Positions 9,471-20,980 are shown, numbered from the stretch's first letter. The stretch is DNA of 64,000 nt from Nemophila menziesii (GCA_029959085.1 JARWIR010000023.1:5345860-5409859); one strand, 5' to 3'. Numbers and translations: made by a program. Notes: a model not told the origin generated them from the sequence alone.

Positions 9471-10180
9471 ATTTGTGTTCATGGATCCCATAGAAGCCGC
9501 TGAAGGTATGGAATGTATTATAGAAACATAAAGGAGTTGGCCACTTTCTTGAGCTCCTATTACAAATACCAAAGGTACGCTTCGATTAGATGCAAAAACT
9601 GAAAATTCATCTCAATTAACCGCATTAGAGAATCAAATCAAAGAGATTAAGCTTGAGATGAAAAAACGTCAAAATATATATGTAGTTCAAGAGGCACAAG
9701 GTTGTTCGAAATGTGAGGTACCAAATCATACAAGGGAAGAGTGTGAAGGCAATCCAGCATCTGTTTATTTCATATCCAACCGAGATAATTAGCAATTTGG
9801 TAATAGAAATCATCCTGGTATGCAGTTTTCAAATCCACAGGGGGCCGCTAATCAAGGTAACTATCAACCTCGTCCCCAGAATAAATCTTACCAACCGAGA
9901 GGTCAAGTTCTGTAATCAGGGTTATAATAGACCTTCTCCTCCACGACAACTTGTCAATGAAGCTTATACAAATACTTTAGCTCAGAGGCTTTAGCACAAC
10001 ATCCTCAAGAAGGAGTAATGGGTGATAAGAAATTAAATAATTTCATGGATATTATGATGAATAATATTCATACACAGAACAAGAAGTTAAGAGAACAAGA
10101 AGCTTCAATTCAGATCTTGGGAACACAAGTAGAACAAATGAGTAAAGTTCTAACAAATATTATGGAAGCAAAATAATTGA
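9471..10180 (+). pseudogene. C1 nucleocapsid region with CCHC zinc knuckle
   Basis: The knuckle CSKCEVPNHTREEC is encoded at about 9705-9746, upstream of an asparagine/glycine/proline-rich stretch (NRNHPGMQFSNPQGA type) that is shared with F1 and E1. A helical Q-rich region and the QHPQEGV motif follow near 9995-10175. Several frameshifts break the segment; the stop at 9790-9792 interrupts the Asn-rich part. Order and motifs match F1 31140-31726. Confidence 0.75.
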
Positions 10181-10790
10181 AATCTATTGAAGGAGGTGAT
10201 GCCAATGTTGGGTTTGAAGCTTGTAAGGAAATTTCCTTGAAATTGAAGAAAATAAGGAAGTACCGCATACTATAGAAATTGCCGTGAAAGTTCCAGAAAT
10301 CGAAGAAGAACCAACCAAGTCTAGCCCCGAAGACTCTGACTTTTCTAAAGATTCAGATTCATCCAAAAGATTCGAGTTTATAGACCTTCTTAGAGGAAGA
10401 GATTAGATCGGTTATCGAACTGCAAGCTACTAGAGCTAAAGAGAAAGATGAAGAGGCCTCAAAAGAGCTGAAAGATGAAGTTTCACCTGTTGTGCAAAAA
10501 AAGAAAGAATAAGAGAAGGTGGGCTCGCCACCAATCGATCACACAATGTCACCAACAATTCCAAAGACAAATCTAGAGGTTGAAATTGAAATCAAGACAT
10601 TTGTAGAGACGTATAGTCCAGAAAATATCAACGCCCAGATGCTTGAGATTGCCAAAAAGAGCTTAGACCGCAACAAGTTTTTATGCAAGTTATTCCATAG
10701 AAAGAAGCGAGTGTATAAGCTAGGAAAAAGATTGTGGATCATGCTGAGAAAGTCTCAAGAATATTTGAATAAGAGTTACCATTAAAGCTC
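10181..10790 (+). pseudogene. C1 gag-protease linker
   Basis: Charged low-complexity stretch rich in E, K and S, partly open at 10519-10785, equivalent in place to the B1 linker 5198-5956. It includes KLKGLGSFNLPIQIYG at its end, matching the segment just before the protease in the other elements. No enzymatic motif. Frameshifts separate it from both neighbours. Confidence 0.55.
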
Positions 10791-11262
10791 AAAGGTCTAG
10801 GAAGCTTTAATCTTCCTATTCAAATTTATGGTATGCTCAAGATGAAAGCTATGTGTGATGTGGTTTCGAGTGTGAATCTTATGCCGAAGTCCGTTTTGAT
10901 AGGCTTGGACTGAAAAAGACAGAGAAAGCTCCCATGAAGTTACAATTTGCGGATAGGTCAGTTTCCAAGACATGTGGAACAGTGGAGGACGTTCATGTCC
11001 GAATAGGTAATATCACCATCCCTGCTAACTTTGTTATTCCTGATTAAGATGCAGATAAGCAGGTTTCAATTATACTCGGAAAGCCGTTCTTAGCCACAAG
11101 TCAAAGCATCATCAACTTACAGGAGGGAACAATTACCCTTTGTGCTAAAAACGTATCTGAGATATTCTATATCTGGGGTAAGAAACCAAGGAAGTTAGAT
11201 CCACAAGACCTGTCATCCACAGCCTTTCACATTACCGTGTCGCTGAAGAAATCTACGCAAAA
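10791..11262 (+). pseudogene. C1 aspartic protease, active site altered
   Basis: Protease homology runs over about 150 residues: CDVVSSVNLMP stands where CDLGASVNLMP is expected, so the Asp is kept but the Leu-Gly after it is lost. It continues with LQFADRS, EDVHVRIG and ILGKPFLATSQS. One in-frame stop (near 11045) and a frameshift near 10890 interrupt it. The family cleaves the Gag polyprotein; this copy cannot. It leads directly toward the integrase-tail frame. Confidence 0.78.
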
Positions 11263-11265
11263 CCT

Positions 11266-11502
11266 GTGGATACTAGACCAATGAGTGCGTTTGGGGTCGG
11301 CCATGAAGTTGTATGGAAAGCCCACAAACCAGAGAATAGGCTGCGAAGTCATAAAGATTCATGGATGGGACCATTCATATTCACTGAAGCTGTTTCAGCT
11401 AAGGTGATAGAGATCAGGCCCAATAGGGGCATTAAACAAAGGTTAGTAGACGTTCATAGCCTTACTCGTTGCTGGGGGGGGGGCTATATACGCAAATCTT
11501 GA
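11266..11502 (+). pseudogene. C1 integrase C-terminal tail
   Basis: A 78-residue frame with FGVGHEVVWK, DSWMGPFIFTE, a basic linker and LTRCWGGGYI. This is the pattern that ends pol in element E1 ([24 protein letters not shown] near 38250-38460). The integrase core with its D,D-E residues is absent upstream. A run of nine G (11475-11483) adds a residue to the CWGGY motif and is a likely slippage site. The same tail is found in B1 and F1 and starts in G1. Confidence 0.8.
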
Positions 11503-12060
11503 TAGAGGTAACACGTCTAACTTTGGAAAACGTTAAATAAAAGTGTTGTACGGGAGACAACCCACAATTTATTATGTTTTATGTCTTTAATTTATGTTTT
11601 ATTTTAGTTGTTTTTAGTTGATATTGCATTATTGAGGAAGGTATTAGTGTTTTTGATGTTCAGGTACTAAGAAAATCGACTTAAGGAGCAAAATAATTTT
11701 TTTTTGAGAATAATCTGACCCACCCGCCGGCTAGCCGGTGAGATGATCGGTATGCTGGTGGGTCAAAACCGTTATAACGGTTCCAGAATCAGGTCCATTG
11801 CTGAGACAAGGAAAAAAATAGAAAATTCTGGCCGGCTAGCCGGTCAGCCAAAAACTGTCGCAATGGTGTGCAAAATCAAGCACTATGCCTAGAGTTCGTG
11901 GGCAAAACCGTGGGCGCAAAATGTCGACACGGTCTGGGACAGATAAGCCGGCAAATCCGCCGGTATGCCGGTGCGCGCCGCTGGAGAAATTGTTTTAGGG
12001 TTAGAAAGAAGAGAAGGTTAGTAACGTTACGAATTTTATATCTCTTAAGCCTCCTTTCTT
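11503..12060 (+). other. C1 spacer with palindromic modules
   Basis: Non-coding. A conserved post-pol block (gaggtaacacgtctaac) is followed by dyads of a sequence specific to this family: CCGGCTAGCCGG at 11727-11738 and again 11832-11843, a perfect 16-bp palindrome AACCGTTATAACGGTT at 11767-11782, and clustered GCCGGC/CCGGT units at 11948-11975. Position equals the GGTACC-type cluster of F1 and the GTGCAC-type cluster of B1. The + frame 11868-12077 has no counterpart and is not called. Confidence 0.68.
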
Positions 12061-12422
12061 CTCCAAACCTTTCCTAACTCCATTAAAGCTTTATCAAACC
12101 TTCACCAAACATCAAAACACTACCCAATCACCATAAATTCACATCAAAATTATTCCCCACATCATTATAAATAAGATTCAACCACCCATATCATATCAAA
12201 AGACCTAGAATCCAAGAATCAAAAGCTAAAATTTCCAAATTTCACCCAAAAATTTCTTAGATCCATATCAAACAAGCAAGAGTTCATCCTACCCATATAG
12301 ATATTCATCATCATTTTATCATCATAACACCTTTCCTAACCCAAACAACACTTTTACAACCTATAATCAAGGGTTACAAATTTCAAGAGTGTTCAAAAGC
12401 TTTGAGTTGGAGGTCAATTGAG
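12061..12422 (+). other. C1 A/C-rich leader of ORF3
   Basis: About 350 bp very poor in G and rich in A, C and T (caccaaacatcaaaacac type), directly before the ORF3 start. B1 (about 16990-17300) and F1 (about 33700-33990) have the same composition at the same place, with partly matching words. It ends in TTTGAGTTGGAGG (12401-12413), a copy of the polypurine motif, ten bases before the ATG. It looks like an unstructured leader, possibly of a separate ORF3 transcript; that is inference. Confidence 0.5.
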
Positions 12423-13660
12423 ATGACGAAAAGAATAGAAACATTATCTACTATTAGGGAGATGAAGAAGAATCAAACTAAGTTATTGGGTTCTATTGAG
12501 AAGAAATCAATTGAGAAAAGTCATGTTCTAGCAGAAAGGAAAAAACAGTTCAAGAGAATAGAGGCAAGTTAGCTGTGGCAAATTCAAAGAGTAAAAAGGT
12601 TTCAACTTTCATAAGGAAGACACCACAACCTCTACAAATCGAGAGTCATGTACCCAAGGAAGATGAATCTTCAAAGGCCTTATTACCTTCTACAAAGAAA
12701 TATGTACAAGAACTACCTTTTGCTTATGAGAGAGTATTTGTAAAAGAAGTTGGAGAAGGTAAGTACAAGAGGTTCTTAGAGATGGGAGATGGATTGGTTG
12801 GTCTACGCTCATGGTAAGAAGATCGAATTTATGTTTAGAGTTAGTTTCTGATTTCAATTAAGGCCTCTTTAGCCGAGATAGTGAAGGTCGTGTTCCAGTT
12901 AGAGGAAAGTTAGTTCCTTTTACAGTTGAAGATATTCGAAACCACTTCCAGTTCAAAAAATTGGTCGGACCATGTAAGTTTAGAGAAGCGGTGGAAAATA
13001 TCAAGACTTTCGAATGGAGTCTACTTTTTGCGCATGTATTAGATATGGAGAAAGTGCAATCATATAAGGGAGAGTTGAAGGCACATTGGCCTTACAAATA
13101 TCTCCAAGCAGATACAAGAGTTTGACAACATTTCTTATAGTTAAAGCCTTTGGAAACACAAGAACTTCGGATGAAACTAAGAATCTTTTTGAATTGTATT
13201 TTAAGGGGGGAAGAAGTAGATGTGGAACAATTGACCTTTGAGGAGGTGATGCGATTTTCGGTCTCTCCTACTTCGTTATTTGTTTTGGAAATATCCTACT
13301 ATGATCACGTGCCTTGTCAAAAAGCAAATGTGATTGCGGGTGAAGAAGAGAACCTATTGTTAAGATGAGTTATAATATTGACAATACTTGGATCAAGACA
13401 ATTTTAAGAGGATCAGGAACTGCAAAACTCACAAAAGATGAAGAGGATCGTATTTGGCGAGAAAAGGTAGGTGAGCGATTGAATAAAGTCGAAGCATCTC
13501 AAACTTTCTTGGCCGATGATGTGGCACAAATCAAAGCTAATCAGGTGCACATCATGACACTCCTTGAGCAATTAAAGACTGATTTAGTGAAAGATCCAGC
13601 AAATCCTATCTTGGATGTCGAAATGCGAGGAAATAGCCTCGAGAGTATGTTATCTTTCTT
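12423..13660 (+). pseudogene. C1 ORF3 (env-position ORF, plant transposon-protein type)
   Basis: ATG 12423 opens a long, damaged ORF recognisable in several frames to about 13640. The N-terminal third is basic and Ser/Thr/Lys-rich. The middle includes YERVFVKEVGEGKYKRFLEM and GRVPVRGKLVPFTVEDIRNHF, a layout like the plant 'putative transposon protein' domain found beside Athila pol genes and like E1 ORF3 (RDFYERL...VLPFSIDLIRKTL). The C-terminal part (13150-13640) has FEEVMRFSVSP, a WREKVGERLNK motif and a coiled-coil stretch. Lesions include stops near 12814, 13123 and 13366. Function unknown; no signal peptide or membrane span is evident, so a true envelope role is not supported here. Confidence 0.7.
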
Positions 13661-15175
13661 CCTTACCATTTCTGTATATGATTTATCTACTTATTTTAAT
13701 TTCTTTTTAAAGTCTTTTTCGAGTCATGGGTACACGCCTCATTTTTGAGTTGGGGGGTGTGGGATTCTTTGTCTCTCATCTCTAATTTTATGTGATTTTT
13801 CTGTTTTAGGTAGAAATTAAATTTTTCGATACATGGGAATTAGATGTAGAGTGTGTTTAATAGCTTGAAATCATAAGCTTAGTAAGTTGATGATAGAAAG
13901 TAGTATGTTTATGGGCTATTTTATTTTGTATGCTTTGAGTATTCGTAGGAAACACACATTGATAGTAAAGAAAAGATTAATTAGCAATGCGGTAGAAGTA
14001 TGTTGATCTTAGGTAACCTTGAGGGGTGTGTAGGCCATGATATCCAAGCTAGTTGATAAACGGATTTGATGAACATGCTAAAGGTAAGATAATGAAATTG
14101 CATAGTTTAGAAAGTGATTGAGGCGGTTCTTTGATAAGCCCCTTGTTTCCTTTTAGCTTGCCATCAATTTATTATATTTTATATCCTTCTCAGCCCCTTC
14201 AAGAATTTCTAAAGCTTTTTTTTACTAGCCACATTATAAGCCATATCCCTTTAGATTTTAGGACTTTTCCATATGACCCGCACTCGAATCGCGATGCATA
14301 GACAATTTTTTTGGAGCTTGAGTTTGGGGTGGTGGGTCCACCATTATGGGAAGTATTATTGGGTTGGGAGTTGTGAGCTTATTAATTATGCTCTAGTCTT
14401 ATTTTGATGATGATTCACAAGTTTATTATATTGTAACCCTTTGCTGGGGTAAAAGTAAATGAAAAAAGAAAAGAATATATGTGAAAAAAGTAGCATGATA
14501 TCTCACATCAAAAAGAGAGTTATAGCTATACAAAAGAAAAAGTTTATATGAAAATATTGAAAATATTTGGACCGACAAAGTGGAATTTTCATGTGAATAT
14601 CTTTATGCGTTAGTATTGGGTTATTGCGGATGCTAATTAGTGCATCAAATCATTGGGTTGAGTGAGAACGTTTATGAGAGTAACTCAAGCTCTAGGGCGA
14701 TTCGTTGATGGCTAGTGAGGAAGAGCCAAAAGCTCACTCTAAATTATCCAAATATACTATCATACCATCCCTAAGCCAACATTACAACCTTAAAGACCTT
14801 ATGATTCTTTACTATGCAATCTAGAAGTGATTGAATCTTTAGAGAGTAGTTAAGTGGATCTTTGGATACTAGTGAAGTTCGATGAACAATATATAGCCTC
14901 CTTTGTAAACTGAGTAAAGAACCTCTCCTTCTTACATTGCGAAGCTAATCTGATATTCAATTCAAGCCGTATTGATTGTGGATATGACGAGTGTGCAGGT
15001 AATCTAGTTTGTAAATATTATTACATTAAATTTTTTAAGTAGTTGCTTTGAGTTTATTCTATATATTCTGCTATCTTCTTCCCACTGTGCTTAACTGACT
15101 TAGGTGTGTATTTATAGACTTCCCTTTGTTTTTATCTTTATTGTATCGGGACGATACAACTTTGAATGGGGGTCT
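13661..15175 (+). other. C1 3' non-coding region
   Basis: About 1.5 kb with no supportable gene but with the same ordered landmarks as A1, B1 and F1: imperfect hairpin 13721-13740 then TTTTTGAGTTGGGGGGTG (13743-13760); GCTTGAGTTTGGGGTGG (14316-14332); CTTTGCTGG (14439-14447) facing CCGACAAAG (14572-14580); the block gattcgttgatggctagtgagg (14700-14721); perfect hairpin 15141-15159; and polypurine tract 15161-15173 touching the LTR. Confidence 0.7.
15141..15173 (+). promoter_or_regulatory. Hairpin plus polypurine tract of C1
   Basis: TTGTATCG and CGATACAA form a perfect 8-bp stem around a GGA loop (15141-15159). CTTTGAATGGGGGTC follows and ends three bases before the 3' LTR. The purine run would resist RNase H and prime plus-strand synthesis. 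Other copies read TTTGAGTTGGGGG here. Confidence 0.82.
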
Positions 15176-16671
15176 TGATGTCTCCCTATTTGTGATGAAT
15201 TAATCTAGGCTGGAGACATCAATTTAGGTGTATTTGGTTATTTAATTTTAGATTTTTATTCGTATTTTGACATTTTCCTATTTCTTGTCTTGATTTGATG
15301 CTCTATTATTTTTAGAGCATATTTGGTTTAATTATTGTTTTAATGTGAAGCCTTATAGATATATGATAATTTGTTAGATGCCAAATTAATTCTAAAGATA
15401 TAAGGAAAGAAGATAAGGATGAAAATTGGAGATAAAAGGAAGTAGAGATAAAATTCGAAAGAAAAAGTTGTCAAGTAAATCTGAAATGCTGCAGCCACGT
15501 CCACTAAAATGAAGATAACTTAAAATCGGATGGGTATTTGGAGGTCCGGTCTGAAGAAAAAGTGTATATTATTTCGACGCGGTCGTTCCGATATAAAGTG
15601 GGCGAAAACCGGAGCAATAATGAAGAAGTTACGACCAGAACAAGACATTAGCAGTTTCCCTTCTCCTATATTTTAGGAAACAAATTTAATTTGGAAAAGA
15701 AGTTCAATTGCTTGCCTTCTACTCCAAGAAATTCGAACTAGGGCTTCCAAGACACCTATAAATACCCCCTTTAACTTTTGTAAACATGTCCTTGCTCATT
15801 TCTAAGCCCTAGCTTAGTCCTTACCTCCCACAATTAGTCCTTAAGCTTTATTCATCATTAGAAGTCATTCAAGAGAGCAATTTGACAGTATGTATCTTTA
15901 TTTAGTTTATTTCTTTCTAGTACGAACTAATTTTCCCATAGCTTGGGTTTTGCATATGTATAATCTTTGAATTCTTTTTTCTTCTATCTAAGTTTCTTTG
16001 GGAATACTATTTTAAATTGATTCTAGCTTCTTAACCATATATTTGTTTTATGTGCTTTGGTTTATTGTCTGTCTTAATCTTGATCAAATAAGATCTGTCC
16101 TAATAGTAGTTAGATGGTCACCTGGAAGGGGTGTCTAATTTCGGTAGTGATATGGAAGGGCTTTCCTAATTAGATAGTCATTAGGGTGTTAATCACCGAT
16201 CATTATTTGCAGGGTCCCCTTACCCAAGTCCCCTGGTAATTGTTACGTTGCCTCTTAAGTCCACCCGGAAGGGGGTTAGGAGGAATATAGAATCTTGGAT
16301 ACTTACTAAGAGCTTTAACCACCCTTATTAACTAGTAGAAGAAATAGAAGAATTAGTGCATACTAGAAAAGCCCGAGCTATACTTTCTCATCTTATTCTC
16401 ACGTATTTATTTTATTGTCTTTAATTTTATTAATTTAATCATTAATCTCCTCATCAATAATCTATGTTTACTTTTCTTCTCTTTAACTATTTATTACTAC
16501 GCTAACCATTCGTATAAACATACTAAGTCCCTGAGAACAAATATTTATTTATCATTAAAAAACTTGCATACGGTCTGTGATACTTGCAGTGAGTAACATG
16601 TTTAGTTTAGGTTGTTGCATCGTTTATCCATATTTCATTATCTTATTTTTATCACACCCTAGGCGACACCA
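15176..16671 (+). repeat. 3' LTR of C1 (LTR family c)
   Basis: About 1.5 kb from TGATGTCTCC to GGCGACACCA. Terminal hairpin 15176-15185 pairs perfectly with 15212-15221 (GGAGACATCA). Relative to the 5' LTR it lacks about 38 bp of the U5 block (gaaacaccacataa...gtgtg) near 16140. TATA box at 15757-15764. Confidence 0.93.
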
Positions 16672-16676
16672 ACCAC
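16672..16676. repeat. Target-site duplication of C1, right copy (ACCAC)
   Basis: Identical to 7157-7161. Beyond it the interrupted B1 spacer resumes. Confidence 0.95.
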
Positions 16677-17320
16677 CAATCGCACCGTCAAGTGATTTAC
16701 AACACAACACCCCTGGGAAACTTCAGAAAGGCCATAACTTTGCGCTCAGAGGTTGGAATTCACTTTTTCCTGCGCCTAAAGCGTGTATTGTTTTCGATAT
16801 ATATCCAATGGAGAAGTCAAATAAATCGGGTACCTGGTTTGAAACCATGTCGTCAAACGCGACAGAGGGTTACGACGATGCACAATTCAATTTTTTATGA
16901 GACAAAACGAGAACACGGTCTCCACAAAACGGGAACCCAGTTCGTGAAGCGACAAATTGACTTAAAAGGAGGTTTGTTAACATTTATATCATAAACCTTA
17001 AGCCTCAATATTCCCCAAAGCACCCAAACTTCATGAAAGCTTCACCAAACCTCTACCACACATCAAAACACCAACAAATCACCATAAATTCATATCCAAA
17101 TCCTTCTCTACACTCTTACAAACAAGATTAAACCACCAAATCAATCCAAACCACCAAAAATCAAAACAAAAACTTTCCAAATCTTTTTCCGAAATTCTTT
17201 ACACCCATATCATCATAAAGAACCATCATCCTTACACTTTTACTAACCCAAATAATACCTTATCTATCTATAATCAAAAGTTAGTTCAAAAGTGTTCAAA
17301 CCTTTGAGTTGGGGTCAAAA
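16677..17320 (+). other. B1 spacer, right part, and A/C-rich ORF3 leader
   Basis: Continuation of the B1 region broken at 7161. The first 300 bp still contain palindrome-type fragments (for example AAAACGGGAACCCAGTT near 16926). From about 16990 it becomes the G-poor, A/C-rich leader seen before ORF3 in C1 and F1 (caccaaacctctaccacac). A polypurine-like CTTTGAGTTGGGGTC lies at 17302-17316. The two overlapping + frames at 16577-16994 have no match in other copies and are not called. Confidence 0.6.
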
Positions 17321-17323
17321 GAG

Positions 17324-17830
17324 ATGACAAAAAGAACGAAGATACAATCTAGTGTTAAGGGAGATGAAGAAACAAAACAAGGTATTGGGTGAGATTAAGA
17401 AGAAACCAATTGAGATTGGTGCAAGTTCAAGAACAAAAGGAAAAGGGTAAAACATGTCAAGTAAGTAGAGAAAAGATAGAAGTGATGAAATCAAAGAGCA
17501 AAGCAGTTACATCTTTCAAATAGAAATCACCACAACCTCTCCATATCGAGATCTCTACAACCTAGATGAGCAAAGCTTCTAAGGCCTTATTAGCTGTTTC
17601 CATAACAACATTTTCCTGAATGAACAACTTCATATGAGAGAGTATTCATGAACAAAATTGGAGAAGGTAAGAACAAGAAGTTTATAGAGCTGTATGATTA
17701 ATTAGGATGGAGAATATTCGGACGCAAGGGAATGCGAAATAGGTGATTCATGATGTTCACATACAAGAAAAGCGCCGCACCCAATCTTGGGTATATATAT
17801 CATGCTAAACAATAACCTCAAAGAGTATGT
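17324..17830 (+). pseudogene. B1 ORF3 remnant
   Basis: Starts at ATG 17324 (MTKRTK, as MTKRIE in C1). The best-kept part is YERVFMNKIGEGKNKKFIEL, matching YERVFVKEVGEGKYKRFLEM of C1. Most of the middle and the coiled-coil part are deleted: the sequence jumps to the ORF3 end (cctcaaagagtatgttttc, as cctcgagagtatgttatc in C1). Many stops. Not functional. Confidence 0.6.
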
Positions 17831-19355
17831 TTTCTTTATTCCCTACCATCTTTCTGTATTTAGAATATATCTGTTAGTTTTTAATTTTTTATCGAGTCTG
17901 TTTCGAGTCATGGGAACACGACTCATTTTTGAGTTGGGGGTGTGGGGATTCATTGTCTCTCATCTCCATTTTATGTGTTTTTTGCTTTTTAGGTTAAATT
18001 ATTTTTATTGAAAGATAAGGATTAGACGTACATTGTGTTTAATGGATTTAAATAATAAATTAGTAAGTTAATGATAGTAGGTAATATGTTTATAAGATAG
18101 TTATTTTGTATGCTTTGAGTATCTACATGAAAACACACATTGATAGTAAAGAAAAGATAAGTAAGCAATGGCATAGAAGTAAGTTTGATCTTAGGGCGCC
18201 TTGAGAGGTATGTAGGCCGTGACATCCGAGCTAGTTGATAAACCTATTTAATGAACGTGATAGAGGTGAAAAAGTAACGAAATTGCATAGTTTAGCAAGT
18301 GATTAAGGCGGCTAATACATTGTTTCCTTTTAGCTTGTTGTCCTTTTATTATATTTATATCCCTCTCATCCCTTTCTAGCCTTTCTAAAGACTTTTTATT
18401 AGCCACATTATAAGCCATGCCCTTTATATTTTAGAACTTCTCCATATAACCCGCACTCGAACCGCGATGCATAGAGAGTAGCTTTAGAGCTTCAGTTTAG
18501 GGTGGTGCATTACATAGTGGGTAATATTATTGGGTTGGGTATTTTTTGATCTTATTTATTTGTGTTCTTGATGATAATTCACGTGTTTATTATTGTAACC
18601 ATCTGCCGTGGTAGAAAGAAAAAGAAAAAGTTGTGGAAGAAAAGAAATATGTTGAAAAGAAGTAGCATGATCTCTCACATAAAAAAGAGAGTCATAGCTA
18701 ACTTGCAAAAGGAAAAAATTGATATGAAAAGATTAAATTTGATTTGGACCGACAAAGTGGAATTTATTTTGTGATCATCTTAGTGCTTTATTATTGGGTT
18801 ATTGGGGATGCTAATTAGTACATCAAATCATTGAGTTGAGTGAGAACATCTTATGAGAGTAACTAAAGCTCTAGGGCGATTCGTTAATGGCTAGTGAGAA
18901 GAGAGCCAAAAACTCACTCTAAATCATCCAAATATACGATCATACCGTCCCTAAGACAACATTACAACCTTAAAGACCCTATGATTCTTTGCTATGTGAT
19001 ATAGAAATAAATGAAACAATAGAGAGTAGTTAAATGGATCATTGGATACTAGTTAAGCTCGATGAACAATCTATAGCCTCCATGCTAAAGTAAGTGAAGA
19101 ACCTCTCCTTCGTGCACTGCAAAGCTAATATGATCTTGAATTTAAACCGTGTTGATTGTTTGTATGATAAGTTTATAGGTAATTTAGTTTGTAGATATTT
19201 TTACATGAAACTTGCTAAGTAGTTGCTTTGAGATTATTATTCACATTCTTTAATCTTCTTCCATTGTGCTTAATTGACCTAGGAGTATTTTTAGAGACTT
19301 CCTTATGTTCTTATACTTTAGTGTATTGGGACGATACAAATTCGAGTTGGGGGTC
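17831..19355 (+). other. B1 3' non-coding region
   Basis: Same landmarks as C1, more decayed: hairpin 17905-17924 (one mismatch in an 8-bp stem) then TTTTTGAGTTGGGGGTGTGG (17926-17945); GCTTCAGTTTAGGGTGG (18488-18504); remnant of the complementary pair (CTGCCG near 18603, CCGACAAAG 18749-18757); block gattcgttaatggctagtgag (18879-18899); hairpin and polypurine tract 19322-19354. No gene is supported; the small frames at 17787-18774 are not conserved. Confidence 0.6.
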
Positions 19356-20980
19356 TCGATATCTTCATATTTGTGATGAATTAATCCAATCACGAGACAT
19401 CATTTTAGGTGCAATATATTAATTTTACGCGGTTTTCCCCATTATTTGATAAATTCTTATCCATGCATTGATTTGAAGATTTATTACTTTAAATCATTTT
19501 TGGTATAATTTAAGTGTTAATGTGAAGCTCTTAGGTATATGGAATAAATTAGATTCCAAATCAATGTTAAGGAGTTAATGAAAGAAGATCCAAGGCGAAA
19601 TCTAGAGTTAAAAGGAAACAAAGTTAAATTTAAAAAGGAAAAACTGCCAAATAAATCTACCAAAGTTGTAAAGACGTCCACTATTTTGAAGACTGCATAA
19701 AACCGGTTACTTGTTTGAAGGAGACTTTATAGTGTCATATAGATCATTGAATTGCGGTTGTTTTGATAGTTCATACACTGAATTTTTCCAAGTAACGAAG
19801 GAGATATGATTAAATCAATCAGCAGTGCTTATCCTGTCCTATATTTTAGGAAACAGATTTGAAAAGGAAAATGGCTCCAATAACTTGACTTCCACTCAAA
19901 GAATTCAACCTAACACCTGTAAATACAACTATATACCTCTGTAAACATTATCCTTTCTTGTCCTTGCTCGGTTATTCTTAGTCCTTGATTGAATATTAGT
20001 CCTTAGTATTAAGTTTTATAATCTAGAGAGCAAGAAGACCTAGAGAGGGAGATAAGAATTTGGAGTGTCACAAACTCATTTTCTCCATCCTATCCCTCTA
20101 TCATTAGGGTAATTTGTATTATATTCAATAGTTTAACTATGTTTCTAATCTCTTTATTTATTAGCTCTATTTCTATGTCTTTAGATATAAACTAATTTTC
20201 CCAAAATTAGATTTGCATATGCATAATATTTTATTTATAATTATTTATTTATTTTTTTGTTATTTGAGATTAACCTTTACTGATTGATGTATTTTGTTAC
20301 TTCATAAATCTGTTTATGTTCTTTGACTTAATGTCTGTAGTTTTTGCGGTTGCAAACGTATAGAATTACCATAGTAGTTGGATAGTCATCTGAAGAAGGT
20401 GTTCAACTACTGAAACACCACATAAACGTCTAGTGTGCGGTAATAATCTTGACGGCTTGCCTAACTAGATAGTCACTAGGATTTGATATTAACTACCGAT
20501 CATTGCGCAGGGTCCCCTTACCCTAGACCCCTAGTGATTGTTAGGTTTCCTTCTAAGTCCACCCGGAAGGGGGTTAGGAGGAATATAGGATCATGACTAT
20601 TTACACAAAAAGAGCTCAATTCACCCTTATAACAAGAATATTTATTTAGAAGGATAAGTGAATGCTAGCAAACCTAAGCTATATCTCTCATCTACATTGT
20701 TTAGTAATTATTTATTTTGCATTATTATCTTTTAAATCTTAAAATCAAATAAATATTATTCCTTTTATTGTCTTTCTATTGAACAAGTAAATTCTTCTAC
20801 ACTAGTCTATACATACAAGTAGATCTAACATATAAAATCCCTGCAAACGCACTTTACTTATCTTCTAAACTTGCAAACAATCTATAATACTTGCAAGGAG
20901 TTTCTCGTGGTAGTTAAGGGTGTGTTTCCTTCATTATTATCTTATTTATATGTTTATTTATCACAGCTTTATCCCCACCA
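19356..20980 (+). repeat. 3' LTR of B1 (LTR family b)
   Basis: Begins TCGATATCTTC after the polypurine tract, a decayed TGATGTCTCC, and ends TATCCCCACCA. It carries the LTR marks gaaacaccacataaacgtctagtgtgcgg and gtccacccggaaggggg seen in families a and c. It ends inside LINE1 coding sequence, so B1 probably inserted in LINE1. TAAAG at 20981-20985 is the predicted target duplication; the partner copy should lie beyond the lost B1 left end. Confidence 0.85.

Larger units (their letters stand above)
7162..16671 (+). mobile_element. C1: complete non-autonomous Athila-like LTR retrotransposon
   Basis: A 9.5-kb element with both LTRs, a tRNA-Asp-type primer-binding site, gag, protease, integrase tail, ORF3, polypurine tract and a perfect 5-bp target duplication. 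It lies inside the B1 spacer; the B1 sequence continues directly at 16677. It lacks reverse transcriptase, RNase H and the integrase core, so mobilisation would need enzymes from a helper. Coding parts carry many stops and frameshifts. The two LTRs have private indels (about 170 bp missing from U3 of the left copy, about 38 bp missing from U5 of the right copy), so the insertion is not recent. Confidence 0.92.

Noticed and set aside
20920..20980. Start of the acidic LINE1 frame with an apparent signal-like hydrophobic N-terminus
   Set aside because: The first 20 residues are B1 LTR sequence; the junction at 20980 is an insertion boundary, not a gene start.
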